Of a stretch of DNA of 64,000 nt, positions 1-8,834 are shown piece by piece. A model generated the notes under the pieces. The model had not been told where the DNA came from. It saw nothing but the letters and a program-made list of their open reading frames with translations, and made no database searches. The translations under genes were made by a program, and so were the position numbers. This DNA is from Bradyrhizobium sp. 186 (GTDB taxonomy: Bacteria > Pseudomonadota > Alphaproteobacteria > Rhizobiales > Xanthobacteraceae), in assembly GCF_023101685.1 (NCBI RefSeq), contig NZ_CP082164.1, positions 4,278,001-4,342,000 of the forward strand. Direction: 5' to 3'. Positions within the stretch are counted from its first letter, which is position 1. Each line of letters begins with the position of its first letter.

Positions 1-2
1 TG

Positions 3-104
3 ATCTCTGGATTGAGCTCTGGTGATGCGATTGTTTCGCTCGGCGCTCATCTCCTGCAGGAGGGCGCGCGCGTCAGGACCGCCGCTGAAAGCCGGAGCAA
101 ATGA
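3..104 (+). CDS. C-terminal end of RND efflux periplasmic adaptor (HlyD/MFP family), partial
   Basis: The window opens inside a reading frame that stops at 102-104. Its last 33 residues include a GDAIVSLGAHLLQEGARVR stretch, which matches the usual end of RND membrane-fusion proteins (G-D-x-V-V-x-x-G-x-x-x-L-x-x-G-x-x-V-R). Adaptors of this kind link an inner-membrane RND pump to an outer-membrane channel. The partner pump lies downstream at 607, fitting an adaptor-pump operon. The stop overlaps an ATG at 101 (ATGA) that starts only a short dead frame. The identification rests on about 30 residues and on context. Confidence 0.7.
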   Translation: MSGLSSGDAIVSLGAHLLQEGARVRTAAESRSK

Positions 105-110
105 CGAGCG

Positions 111-124
111 TCAATCTTTCCGCG
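111..124 (+). repeat. 14-bp direct repeat, copy 1
   Basis: The 14-mer TCAATCTTTCCGCG occurs here, just after the adaptor stop, and again at 614-627 inside the first codons of the RND pump. In both places it follows an ATG and reads as N-L-S-A (start at 101 here, at 607 downstream). The copy here therefore looks like a remnant of the original pump start. The NTF2-like gene lies between the two copies. Confidence 0.7.
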
Positions 125-144
125 TTGGTCGTTGGAGAAGTCGA

Positions 145-603
145 ATGCTGTACAGCTATATCGTCGAGCAGGAAATCCGAAAGACCTTCGACCATGTCAA
201 CAACCATCGCTGGGATGAAGCGGTGAAGGCGGTCGCGCCGCACATCCATCACCGTCTTTCCGGCGACCACGCGCTTGGTGGCGAGCGCCACGACAAACAG
301 GCCCTGCGCCGCTGGTTTGAGCGGCTCGGACGCGTCCTGCCCACTCTCCATATCACGGTCAATAACGTCTGGGTGAAGGGCTGGCCCTGGAACACCACCA
401 TGTTTGTCGAGTGGGACGGCACCGCTACGCTGCTCGACGGTGACGGGTCGTATGTCAACCGTGGTCTCCACGTGTTCACGCTGCGGTGGGGCAGAGTCCA
501 TGCACTCGAGGAATTTCAAGATTCACAGGAAGCGGCCCGCGGGCTTGCCGCCCAAGCGGCGGCTGGCCTCGCAGAAGCTGTCGCCGAGCCGATTGTAAGT
601 TAG
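145..603 (+). CDS. NTF2/SnoaL-like small protein
   Basis: A 152-residue protein with the make-up of a SnoaL/NTF2-like alpha+beta barrel: an N-terminal helical part (EIRKTFDHVNNHRWDEAVKA), a histidine-rich strand (HIHHRLSGDHALGG) and a C-terminal set of strands with GRVHALEEFQD. The family includes small-molecule isomerases, hydrolases and ligand-binding proteins, so no reaction can be assigned. I chose the ATG at 145 because GGAGAAG lies 5-11 bases upstream; an ATG at 22 would overlap the adaptor gene. It sits between adaptor and pump and is bounded by 14-bp direct repeats, so it appears to be an insertion into an efflux operon. Only 3 bases separate its stop from the pump start. Confidence 0.7.
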   Translation: MLYSYIVEQEIRKTFDHVNNHRWDEAVKAVAPHIHHRLSGDHALGGERHDKQALRRWFERLGRVLPTLHITVNNVWVKGWPWNTTMFVEWDGTATLLDGDGSYVNRGLHVFTLRWGRVHALEEFQDSQEAARGLAAQAAAGLAEAVAEPIVS

Positions 604-606
604 CAG

Positions 607-3600
607 ATGAACCTCAATCTTTCCGCGATCGCTGTTCGCGAACGGGCCGTCACCCTGTTCTTCATCATCCTGCTGGCGGCCGCAGGCGCCTACGCCTTTC
701 TCATGCTCGGACGGGCGGAGGATCCCTCCTTCACCATCAAGACCCTGACGGTCACCACAGTATGGCCGGGCGCGACGGCGCGTTAGATGCAGGACCTTGT
801 CGCCGAACCGTTGGAGAAGCGGATTCAGGAGCTGACCTGGTACGACAGGGTGGAGACGACCACGCGGCCGGGTTACGCGTATATGACTGTTACGCTGAAG
901 GACAGCACCCCGCCATCCAGCGTGCAGGAGGAATTCTATCAGGCGCGCAAGAAGCTCGGAGATGAAGCGCGCAACCTGCCGCCCGGAGTGCTCGGCCCTT
1001 TCGTCAACGATGAATATTCGGACGTGAGTTTCGCGCTTTATGCCCTCAAGGCGAAGGGTATGCCGATGCGGGAACTTGCGAGGCAAGCCGAGACCATTCG
1101 CCAGGACCTTCTGCATGTGCCGGGCGTCAAGAAGATCAACATCCTCGGTGAACGTCCCGAACGGATCTTCATCGAGTTTTCCTACGCCAAGCTCGCTACC
1201 CTCGGCGTGTCGGCACAGGATGTAGTTGCCGCCTTGCAGCGGCAGAACACCGTCAGGCCGGCTGGCTCGATCGACACTCAGGGGCCGCAGGTCTTTATCC
1301 GGATCGACGGCGCCTATGACAGTGTCCAGGCGATCGGCGACACGCCCATTGTCGCCTCGGGGCGGACGCTGAAGCTCTCCGATATCGCCGGGGTCCGCCG
1401 CGGCTATGAGGATCCTTCCACCTACCTCATCCGACATCAGGGTGAGCCCATGATCGTGCTCGCGGCGGTGATGCAGGAGGGCTGGGATGGTCTCGCGCTC
1501 GGCAAGGCGCTGAAGGACAGGGCCGCGGCCATCGCAAAGACACTGCCACTCGGCATGACGCTCGACAAGGTGTCCGATCAGGCCGTCAACATCACCTCGG
1601 CGGTCGACGAATTCATGATGAAATTCGCGATGGCGCTCGGCGTGGTGTTGCTGGTCAGCCTGCTCAGCCTCGGCTGGCGCGTCGGCATCGTCGTGTCGGC
1701 TGCAGTCCCTCTGACGCTTGCCGTCATCTTCCTCATCATGCTGGAAACCGGCCGGTTCTTCGACCGCATCACGCTCGGTGCCCTCATCCTGGCGCTTGGT
1801 CTGCTCGTGGACGACGCCATCATCGCCATCGAGGTGATGGTGGTGAAAATGGAAGAGGGCATGGACCGCATCGCGGCGGCCGCCTACGCGTGGAGCCACA
1901 CGGCGGCGCCCATGCTGTCCGGAACACTGGTGACGATCGCCGGATTCCTGCCGGTGGGCTTCGCCCGCTCGACGGCGGGCGAGTATGCCGGCAACATCTT
2001 CTGGGTCGTTGGCTTTGCCCTGATCGTCTCCTGGATCATCGCGGTGATCTTTACACCCTATCTTGGCGTCAAGATGCTGCCGGCGATCAAACCGATCGAA
2101 GGCGGCCACGACGCGATCTATGGCACACCGAATTATCGGCGCCTGCGAGCGCTCACCACCTTTGCCGTGCGCCACAAATTCGTAACCTGCGGTATCGTTG
2201 CCGTCGCTTTCGCGCTTTCCGGTGTCGGCATGGGCGCCGTCAAGCAGCAGTTCTTCCCGACGTCCGACCGTCCCGAAGTGCTGGTGGAGGTCCGCCTGCC
2301 GGAAGGCACCAGCATCGAGACGACGACTGCCACAGTCGAGAAACTCGAACGCTGGCTGGGCCAACAATCGGAAGCCAAGATCGTCACGAGCTATATCGGG
2401 CAGGGCGCTCCACGCTTCTTCTTCGCGATGGCGCCGGAATTGCCCAATCCGGCCTTCGCCAAGATCGTCGTACTTACGCCGGATGCGGAGGCGCGCGAGG
2501 CTCTGAAGCACCGGCGCCGACAGGCCGTGTCGGAAGGGCTTGCACCTGAGGCGCATCTCCGCGTCACTCAGCTCGTGTTCGGACCCTATACGCCGTTCCC
2601 CGTCGAGTTTCGGGTGACGGGGCCCGATCCCGGGCAATTGTACGCTATCTCTGAAAAAGCAGTCGACATCATGCGGGGCGTTCCTGATGCGCGGCAAGCG
2701 AACCGCGATTGGGGCATTCGCACACCCGTGCTCCGCTTCATCCCAGATCAGGATCGACTGAACCTCATCGGCCTCTCGCCTGCGGAGGTGGGCCGGCAGT
2801 TACAACTCCTGCTGACCGGCATCGCCGTAACCCAGGTCCGCGAGGACATCCGCAATGTCCCGATCGTGGCACGCAGCGCAGGCGGCGAGCGGATGGATCC
2901 GACGCGTTTGGCGGATTTCTCACTGATGAGCCGGGACGGCCGCCCGATTCCGCTCGACCAGATCGGCCATTCGGAGGTTCGTCTGGAAGAGCCCATCCTG
3001 AAGCGCCGCGATCGCACACCGGTCATCACGATCCGCTCGGACATCAATGAGGCGACTCAGCCACCAGAGGTTTCCAAGCAGATCATGACGGCCCTTCAGC
3101 CATTGATCGCATCACTTCCAGTCGGCTATCGCATCGAATTCGGCGGATCGATCGAGGAAGCAACCAAGGCCAATGACGCCTTGGGGAAGGTCTTTCCGGC
3201 CATGATCGCCGCCATGCTGATCGTCATCATGCTACAGGTGCGGTCCTTCTCGACCATGGCCATGGTGATGCTGACGGCACCGCTTGTCCTCGTCGGCGTC
3301 GTGCCGATGTTGCTCACCTTCAATCAGCCGTTCGGATTCAACGCCATTCTCGGCCTGATAGGACTGGCCGGCATCCTGATGCGCAACACTCTGATCCTGA
3401 CCGAACAGATCAAGGAGAACCGTGCTGCCGGCCTCGATGACTATCACGCGGTCATCGAAGCCACCGTGCAGCGCACCAGGCCCGTGATCCTGACCGCACT
3501 TGCCGCCGTGCTGGCCTTCATCCCTCTGACGCATTCCGTGTTCTGGGGGTCGATGGCCTATACGCTGATCGGCGGCACGGCGGTCGGCACGGTGCTGATC

Positions 3601-3717
3601 CTGCTGTTCCTTCCTGCGCTCTATGTCGCCTGGTTTCGGATCAAGCCGACATCAGATGAGGTCTATGAGCATTCAACGAAGGAACCGGAATTGCGAACAG
3701 CAATGGCTGCCGAGTAG
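607..3717 (+). pseudogene. RND efflux pump permease interrupted by an in-frame TAG
   Basis: The frame from ATG 607 encodes a typical RND (AcrB/HAE1-type) inner-membrane, proton-driven exporter. It has an N-terminal membrane segment (about residues 12-34), the R-A-E-D-P-S-F-T-I-K motif and W-P-G-A-T-A. Then codon 60 is TAG (784-786) where the family usually has Glu or Gln. Translation would resume at ATG 787 in the same frame for 976 residues. The rest looks intact: large periplasmic loops, membrane helices and the TM4 motif GLLVDDAI with the proton-relay Asp pair. Total would be about 1036 residues, normal for the family. Explanations are a recent nonsense mutation, a sequencing error, suppression, or reinitiation at the ATG abutting the stop, which would give a pump lacking TM1. 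Confidence 0.85.
614..627 (+). repeat. 14-bp direct repeat, copy 2
   Basis: Second copy of TCAATCTTTCCGCG (first at 111-124). Here it encodes residues 3-7 of the RND pump. The pair brackets the NTF2-like gene. Confidence 0.7.
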
Positions 3718-4263
3718 GGCTCTCTTGGAAGGGGAGACGCTTGAAGTTCTCGCCAGCTCGGTTCGATCGATGATGCGTGGACCAGCTGCACGCCCTTGCC
3801 GCTTGAACCTCGGCGTCCAGAAACCTCTCAACTACTTCATAGCAAGCGTTTGATTAGGTGAGCGGGCGCTACGTCGTCCCCGCGCGAGTTTGAGCAGCCA
3901 CTAGTTCGAAAATAGAATTTATAAAAGCGCGTTCCACAGCGCGCAGGTGCGCCTGCGGTCCCGCGAGTGAGCGGCCGCAAAAATCTGCTTTTTCGCGCAG
4001 TTTTGAAGGCCGCGGCTTGCCGCGCACAAGAGCAGGCCAGTTGTTCACGGCCCGGCACATGATCATCTAAGTGCTTGACGAGTTCAAAAAAAGAACTGTA
4101 GGCTGTGGGAGAAGATGGCCGAACGCAACGGCCGCGACGTGCCGGATTACGGCCGGACCCGTTCAGCGCGATGCGTCTTCGCAACGACGCGCGACGAGCA
4201 GCCGCCGGCGCAACAGAACAAAGCCACGTACCCGGAAAGGGTGCACGTTTGGGAGGACGAGCA
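3718..4263. other. Non-coding stretch between efflux and catabolic loci
   Basis: No convincing gene is seen here. A short GC stem (3942-3947 with 3952-3957) and a degenerate version of the catabolic palindrome (GTTC-N7-GAAT at 3904-3918) are present. The last 200 bases hold the promoter at 4075 and the leader of the binding-protein gene. Confidence 0.5.
4075..4104 (+). promoter_or_regulatory. Promoter with GTTC-N7-GAAC palindrome, catabolic operon 1
   Basis: A TTGACG -35 box (4075-4080) is followed by the palindrome GTTC-AAAAAAA-GAAC (4082-4096), then by a weak -10 near 4098-4104. The palindrome fills the -35/-10 spacer, the classic place for a repressor or an MerR-like activator. The same layout occurs at 8004 and 11628. 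The nearest candidate binder is the HxlR regulator at 7355-7867. Downstream are the binding protein (4264) and CoA ligase (5519). Confidence 0.6.
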
Positions 4264-5463
4264 ATGCTGGTGAGATGGAAGATCGTTGCGGCTTTGGCGC
4301 TATTTTTGAGCGGCCCGGCATTCGCCGCCGACGAGCCGGGAGTCTCTGCCGCCGAGATCAAGATCGGCGGAGTTTTTCCCTTCAGCGGACCGGCGTCATC
4401 CATCGGTCTCGTGGGCAAGGGACTCATGGCCTACATTCAGGCCTTGAATGACCGCGGCGGCGTCAACGGACGCAAGATCAACTACATCGCTTATGACGAC
4501 GGATATAGTCCTCCCAAGGCGGTGGAGCACGTCCGCAAACTCGTTGAAAGCGACGAAGTGTCGTTCATGTTCGGCCAGCTCGGCACTCCCGGCATTTCGG
4601 CCACTGCAAAATACCTGAGGGCCAAGGGAGTACCGAGTGTCGCTATCGTCAGTGGCTCGTCCAAGTTTACGGACGTCGCAAATTACCCGCTGATCACCAC
4701 GGGTCTTGTCAGCTACGACACCGAAGGAAAAATCTACGCCAAATACCTGACGAAGACGCTGCCGAACGCCAAGTATGCCATCCTCTATCAGAACGACGAT
4801 CTCGGCAAAGATTACGTCGGTGCCTTCAAGGCGTTTCTCGGCAAGGATTTCGACCGGAAGGTCGTCAGCGCGTCCTATGAGGTCACCGAACCGACGATTG
4901 ATTCGCAGATTACCAATCTGAAGAGCTCGGGTGCCGAGGCCCTGGTAATCGCCGGGACGCCGAAGTTCGCAGCCCAGGCCATCCGGCAAGCCTCGGTGAT
5001 CGGCTGGAAGGCGACCGTGATCATCAATTTCCCTTCCGCATCGGTCGGAGGCACGCTTGCACCGGCCGGCCTCGACAAATCGGTCGGCGTGATGGTCGGG
5101 ACAATCAACAAGGATATCCTGGATGAGACGTGGAAGGACGACCCGGGCATGCAGGCCTACCGGGCTTTTTTCGACAAGTATCTGCCAGGCGCCGATATCA
5201 CCAACGGCAGCTATCTGACCGGCTATCAGCAAGGCGTCCTGCTCGAGCAGATTCTCAAGCAATGCGGTGATGATCTGTCGCGGAAGAATATTCTTGGGCA
5301 GGCGAAGAACCTGAAAAATGTCGTCGTCCCGACTGCACTGCCTGGGATCAAGGTCAACACCACCGAGACCGAGAACATGATCTGGACGCAGATGCGGCTG
5401 CAGCGCTGGACCGGCACGACGTGGCAAGCCTTCGGAGAAGTCCTGGACGCCAGGTCCGAGTGA
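4264..5463 (+). CDS. LIV-type ABC transporter substrate-binding protein
   Basis: A 399-residue periplasmic binding protein of the Leu/Ile/Val (Peripla_BP_6) family. Residues 1-21 are a Sec signal peptide ending AFA-A. The mature part begins with the family pattern EIKIGGVFPFSGPASSIG and continues with LNDRGGVNGRKINYIAYDD. The ATG at 4264 is preceded by GGGAGGA. Members near CoA ligases usually bind aromatic or other organic acids rather than amino acids, and this gene is followed 55 bases later by an acid-CoA ligase, so a role in uptake of the locus's substrate is inferred. No permease or ATPase is adjacent; it would have to share one, such as the LIV genes at 34.9-40.2 kb. Confidence 0.9.
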   Translation: MLVRWKIVAALALFLSGPAFAADEPGVSAAEIKIGGVFPFSGPASSIGLVGKGLMAYIQALNDRGGVNGRKINYIAYDDGYSPPKAVEHVRKLVESDEVSFMFGQLGTPGISATAKYLRAKGVPSVAIVSGSSKFTDVANYPLITTGLVSYDTEGKIYAKYLTKTLPNAKYAILYQNDDLGKDYVGAFKAFLGKDFDRKVVSASYEVTEPTIDSQITNLKSSGAEALVIAGTPKFAAQAIRQASVIGWKATVIINFPSASVGGTLAPAGLDKSVGVMVGTINKDILDETWKDDPGMQAYRAFFDKYLPGADITNGSYLTGYQQGVLLEQILKQCGDDLSRKNILGQAKNLKNVVVPTALPGIKVNTTETENMIWTQMRLQRWTGTTWQAFGEVLDARSE

Positions 5464-5518
5464 CCCTGGCGTAGCCCGCTCGCTCTATCCATCGCGGTAA
5501 TTCAGGAGATCGTTTTCG

Positions 5519-7321
5519 ATGTCGACGAAGCCACTGACGTTCGCGCCAAGGGAGCTCTCCGTCGAGCGCCGGACCGACGGCACGCTCATATTGAGGTCGC
5601 CCCTTGAATTGGGACCATGCGACTGGCGCGTCACCGATTTTCTCCCGCGCTGGGCAAGTGCCGTTCCAGACAGAATGTTCCTCGCGCAACGCAATGCCAA
5701 AGAGGGATGGGACGAGATCACCTATAGCGAGGCATGGTCGCAGGTCCAGGCGGTCGGCCAAAGCTTGATCGATATGGGCGCAAAGCCGGCTGACAGGCTG
5801 GCGGTGCTTTCGGGGAACTCCATCGAAAACGCGGTGATCTCCTTTGCTGCGATGTCGATAGGAGTCATTCTGGCGCCAATATCGCCGAACTACACGCTGA
5901 TGCCCGGCGGCCTTGCTCGCCTCAAGGACATCGCGCAGGTGCTGCGGCCGAACTTCGTTTTCGTTCAGAGTGGACGAGATTTTTCCGCGGCCCGCTCCAT
6001 TCCCGAATTGGCAGACGCGGCCTGGATCAGCGTCGATGGTGCGCCGGACACGACGCCCTTCCGTGTTCTGACGGATCCAACGGAGTGCAAAGGGTTCGCG
6101 CATGCTTCGGGTGCGGCACCTTGCGACGCCGTTGCGAAAATTCTCTTCACGTCCGGTTCGACCGGTCTGCCAAAGGGCGTGCTGAACACCCACCGCATGA
6201 TGGCGAGCTCCCTGCAAATGGGAAGCCTGCTCGTGTCGCCTCCGGATGCGCCGGTCCAGGTTGAGTGGCTGCCGTGGCACCATACGATGGGCAGCAACGT
6301 CATTCTTCACGGCATTCTCAAGAACGGCGGGACGCTCTACATTGATGATGGCCGGCCGCTGCCTCAGCTCTTTCACAAATCGGTGGCGAACCTCAAGGAG
6401 ATTTCACCGACGGCCATGTTCAACGTTCCTGCCGGTTATAATCTCTTGTGTGACGCCATCGAGAACGACGTCGCCCTCGGCGCGAGCATCTTTAAGCGGA
6501 TGGATCGATTGAGCTACGCGGGGGCTGCAATTTCGAACGGCACGCTTGAAAAACTCTATCGGCTGACATCATCGATCACGGGCCGGCGGATTCCAGTCAT
6601 GTCGGGCTATGGGACGACCGAAACGGCGCCGACAATAAGTACGACGCATTGGGCAACGGATCGGCCGGGGGAGATTGGTCTTCCCGCGCCGGGCGTGCAG
6701 CTGAAACTGATCCCTGTTTCCGATACGTACGAGGCCAGGGTGAAGGGCCCCAACGTCACCCCCGGTTATCTCGGAAGGCCCGATTTGACGGAGAAGGCCT
6801 TCGACGAGGAGGGTTTCTATCGCATCGGCGATACGGTGTCGTTTCTCGATCCCGAGAAGCCGGAGCTCGGTCTTCGTTTCACCGGCAGAATTTCGGAGAA
6901 CTTCAAGCTCGCGAACGGCACCTGGGTCTCGATCGGCAATATGCGCGCCGCCATCCTGGCTGCAACACGCGGCGTATTGCTGGACATTGTCGTTGCGGGA
7001 GAAAACCGTGAAGCTTGTGCGCTGCTATGCTGGCTGAATCCGACCGAGGCGGCGCGGATTTCGAACGCTCCGGCTTCGGATTTGACCTGCGACCCCCGGG
7101 TCATTGAATTCCTGAGACATCGTTTGCAGGAATACAATGAGGCTGTTGGAAGCAGCGAAAAAATCTGCTCGTTCTACCTGCTGAAGGATCCGCCTTCATT
7201 GGCTGCGGGAGAAATCACCGACAAGGCCTATGTCAATCAACGTGCCGTGCTCAAACACCGGGCTGAACAAGCGGAATGTCTCTACTTGAACGAACCCGCC
7301 CCGGATGTGGTTCGGATCTGA
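5519..7321 (+). CDS. Feruloyl-CoA-synthetase-like acid-CoA ligase
   Basis: A 600-residue ANL-superfamily adenylating enzyme. The phosphate loop FTSGSTGLPKG is near residue 212, the A5 motif GYGTTETAP near 363, and the C-terminal catalytic Lys lies in GEITDKAYVNQ. The N-terminal RSPLELGPCDWRVTDFL and WLPWHHTMGSN motifs resemble the feruloyl-CoA synthetase subgroup, which activates hydroxycinnamates or related acids with ATP and CoA. The ATG has AGGAG about 10 bases upstream. It is probably co-transcribed with the preceding binding protein, pairing uptake with activation. The true acid substrate cannot be read from sequence. Confidence 0.88.
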   Translation: MSTKPLTFAPRELSVERRTDGTLILRSPLELGPCDWRVTDFLPRWASAVPDRMFLAQRNAKEGWDEITYSEAWSQVQAVGQSLIDMGAKPADRLAVLSGNSIENAVISFAAMSIGVILAPISPNYTLMPGGLARLKDIAQVLRPNFVFVQSGRDFSAARSIPELADAAWISVDGAPDTTPFRVLTDPTECKGFAHASGAAPCDAVAKILFTSGSTGLPKGVLNTHRMMASSLQMGSLLVSPPDAPVQVEWLPWHHTMGSNVILHGILKNGGTLYIDDGRPLPQLFHKSVANLKEISPTAMFNVPAGYNLLCDAIENDVALGASIFKRMDRLSYAGAAISNGTLEKLYRLTSSITGRRIPVMSGYGTTETAPTISTTHWATDRPGEIGLPAPGVQLKLIPVSDTYEARVKGPNVTPGYLGRPDLTEKAFDEEGFYRIGDTVSFLDPEKPELGLRFTGRISENFKLANGTWVSIGNMRAAILAATRGVLLDIVVAGENREACALLCWLNPTEAARISNAPASDLTCDPRVIEFLRHRLQEYNEAVGSSEKICSFYLLKDPPSLAAGEITDKAYVNQRAVLKHRAEQAECLYLNEPAPDVVRI

Positions 7322-7354
7322 GGACGCATTCAGTTGATGGTGATCGTGGCTGCC

Positions 7355-7867
7355 TCAAGCGGCGCTGCGGCGCGCCTTTGCCTTGGGCTTGTCAGGCGCC
7401 TTTATCGCCAGGGGGCTTTGGGCACCGGGGCCTGGATGGGTATGAACCTCCTTGGCCATGAGCGGCTCGCCGCATTCAGAACACACCATGACCGGATCGA
7501 AGTCCTTACCGCACTTGCGATGCTGGTGCAGCAGCGGCCGGCCGCGCTCGTCGACCATGTGAGTGTCGCCCCAATGCACGAGCGCCATCATGATCGGATA
7601 AAGATCGAGGCCCTTTTGGGTCAGGATATATTCGTGACGTTTGGGCGCTTCCTGATATGGAATGCGGCGCAGGATGCCCAGCCGAACCAGCTTCTTCAGC
7701 CGTTCGGCAAGCAGATGGCGTGTAATTCCGAGCGCCGACTGAAATCCTTCGAAGCGGCGCGTGCGCAGAAAGCATTCGCGCAGGATCAGAAGGGTCCAAC
7801 GGTCGCCGATCACGCCAATGGTTCGAGCCATTGAACACGGCTCTTCCTCGAGTTCCTTCCATTTCAT
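7355..7867 (-). CDS. HxlR-family transcriptional regulator
   Basis: A 170-residue winged-helix regulator. It starts with the HxlR signature (EEEPCSMARTIGVIGDRWTLLILREC), including the conserved N-terminal Cys that is redox-active in some relatives. It continues with FEGFQSALGITRHLLAERLKKL and a wing ending YILTQKGLDL. The C-terminal tail adds three cysteines (CGKDFDPVMVCSEC), a possible metal or redox site, and a Lys/Arg-rich end. It is divergent from the isomerase gene at 8106, and the palindrome at 8010-8024 lies between them, so autoregulation and control of the neighbours are likely. HxlR proteins bind short AT-centred palindromes as dimers, which fits GTTC-N7-GAAC. Confidence 0.9.
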   Translation of the reverse strand: MKWKELEEEPCSMARTIGVIGDRWTLLILRECFLRTRRFEGFQSALGITRHLLAERLKKLVRLGILRRIPYQEAPKRHEYILTQKGLDLYPIMMALVHWGDTHMVDERGRPLLHQHRKCGKDFDPVMVCSECGEPLMAKEVHTHPGPGAQSPLAIKAPDKPKAKARRSAA

Positions 7868-8003
7868 CCATACTCTCCAGTCATACCGGCATGGCCGCCT
7901 CGAATCGTCACTGAGGCCGTCGCATTCCCTTGCATTCTAGATAGGTACTGAATTCCGAACAATACCCGATGGACAGGCCAAACCAGCATAAATCCGGCCA
8001 AAT

Positions 8004-8032
8004 TTGACAGTTCAATTTTAGAACTATAAAGA
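8004..8032 (+). promoter_or_regulatory. Promoter with GTTC-N7-GAAC palindrome, catabolic operon 2
   Basis: A consensus TTGACA -35 (8004-8009) directly abuts the palindrome GTTC-AATTTTA-GAAC (8010-8024), followed by a TATAAAGAT -10 region (8025-8033). It lies in the divergent gap between the HxlR gene and the HCCA-isomerase-like gene. This is the best-formed of the three matching promoters. Confidence 0.7.
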
Positions 8033-8105
8033 TGAGATTAGGCAAGGCATGCGATTGGATCGCCGGTCTCTGACCATCCAATGCGCTCTGCGGGAGAAAG
8101 CGGTC

Positions 8106-8738
8106 ATGACCCCTAAGGTTGAATTCCAGTTCGATTTCGGCAGCCCGAATGCTTATCTGGCGGAAGTTGCCATTCCCGGGATCGAGCGGCGGACCGGCGT
8201 GAAATTCGAGTACGTCCCGGTCCTGCTTGGCGGCATCTACAAGGCGACCGGCAACATGTCCCCGTTCGACTCGCTTCGCGGGATCAAGAACAAGCCGGAA
8301 TTCCAGGCGCTCGAGACCCAGCGGTTTATCCGGCGCCACAACATCACAAAATTTCGCCAGAATTCCTTCTTTCCGGTGAACACATTGATGCTGATGCGCG
8401 GGGCCGTCGCGGCCCAGTTCGAAGGCGTGTTCGAACCCTATTTCCGCGCCGCCTATCATCACATGTGGGAAGAGCCCAAGAAGATGGACGATCCCGAAGT
8501 GTTCCGGAGCGCGTTTGCTGCCTCGGGGATCGACATCGACAGGCTGGTCGCGCGCGCGCAGCAGGATGACGTCAAGAAGAAGCTGATCGACCTGACCAAT
8601 GACGCGGTCAGCCGCGGTGCCTTCGGTTCACCGACGTTCTTCGTCGGCAAGGAGATGTTTTTCGGCAAGGATCAACTCCGGGACGTCGAGGAATCGATCG
8701 TCGAACAGGCCCGGCAGCCCGTTTCCAAAACCGGCTAG
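8106..8738 (+). CDS. DsbA-fold 2-hydroxychromene-2-carboxylate isomerase-like protein
   Basis: A 210-residue thioredoxin-fold protein of the HCCA isomerase / GST-kappa group. Residues 6-17 (FQFDFGSPNAYL) hold the usual F-D-x-x-S-P-x-x-Y-L active-site stretch, with Ser instead of the DsbA C-x-x-C. Near the C-terminus GAFGSPTFFVGKEMFFGKDQL matches the family's cis-Pro loop and G-x-D motif. Known members isomerise ring-fission products in naphthalene-type pathways using glutathione. I start at ATG 8106 (GGGAG upstream) rather than at 8049. It is followed 96 bases later by a CoA transferase. It may act on a cyclic intermediate of this pathway, but that is inferred. Confidence 0.85.
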   Translation: MTPKVEFQFDFGSPNAYLAEVAIPGIERRTGVKFEYVPVLLGGIYKATGNMSPFDSLRGIKNKPEFQALETQRFIRRHNITKFRQNSFFPVNTLMLMRGAVAAQFEGVFEPYFRAAYHHMWEEPKKMDDPEVFRSAFAASGIDIDRLVARAQQDDVKKKLIDLTNDAVSRGAFGSPTFFVGKEMFFGKDQLRDVEESIVEQARQPVSKTG

Positions 8739-8834
8739 TTACGGACTTGCTGTTCGGGCGTATCGTGACGAGGGACCCCGCGGACGCTAGAGTCATCCTC
8801 GGCCGGTTGCAGAAAAAAATCGAGGGAGAGTGCA

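Noticed and set aside
784..786. Pyrrolysine or other recoding at TAG
   Set aside because: RND pumps have no reason to carry pyrrolysine, no recoding genes are seen, and a one-base change from GAG or CAG explains the stop.
523..2697. Long antisense open frame (724 codons) across the RND pump
   Set aside because: It is the complement of a clear RND gene and its product is rich in Arg, His and Asp without any family pattern.
3837..4427. Minus-strand frame over the leader of the binding-protein gene
   Set aside because: It overlaps the promoter and signal-peptide coding region and shows no family pattern.
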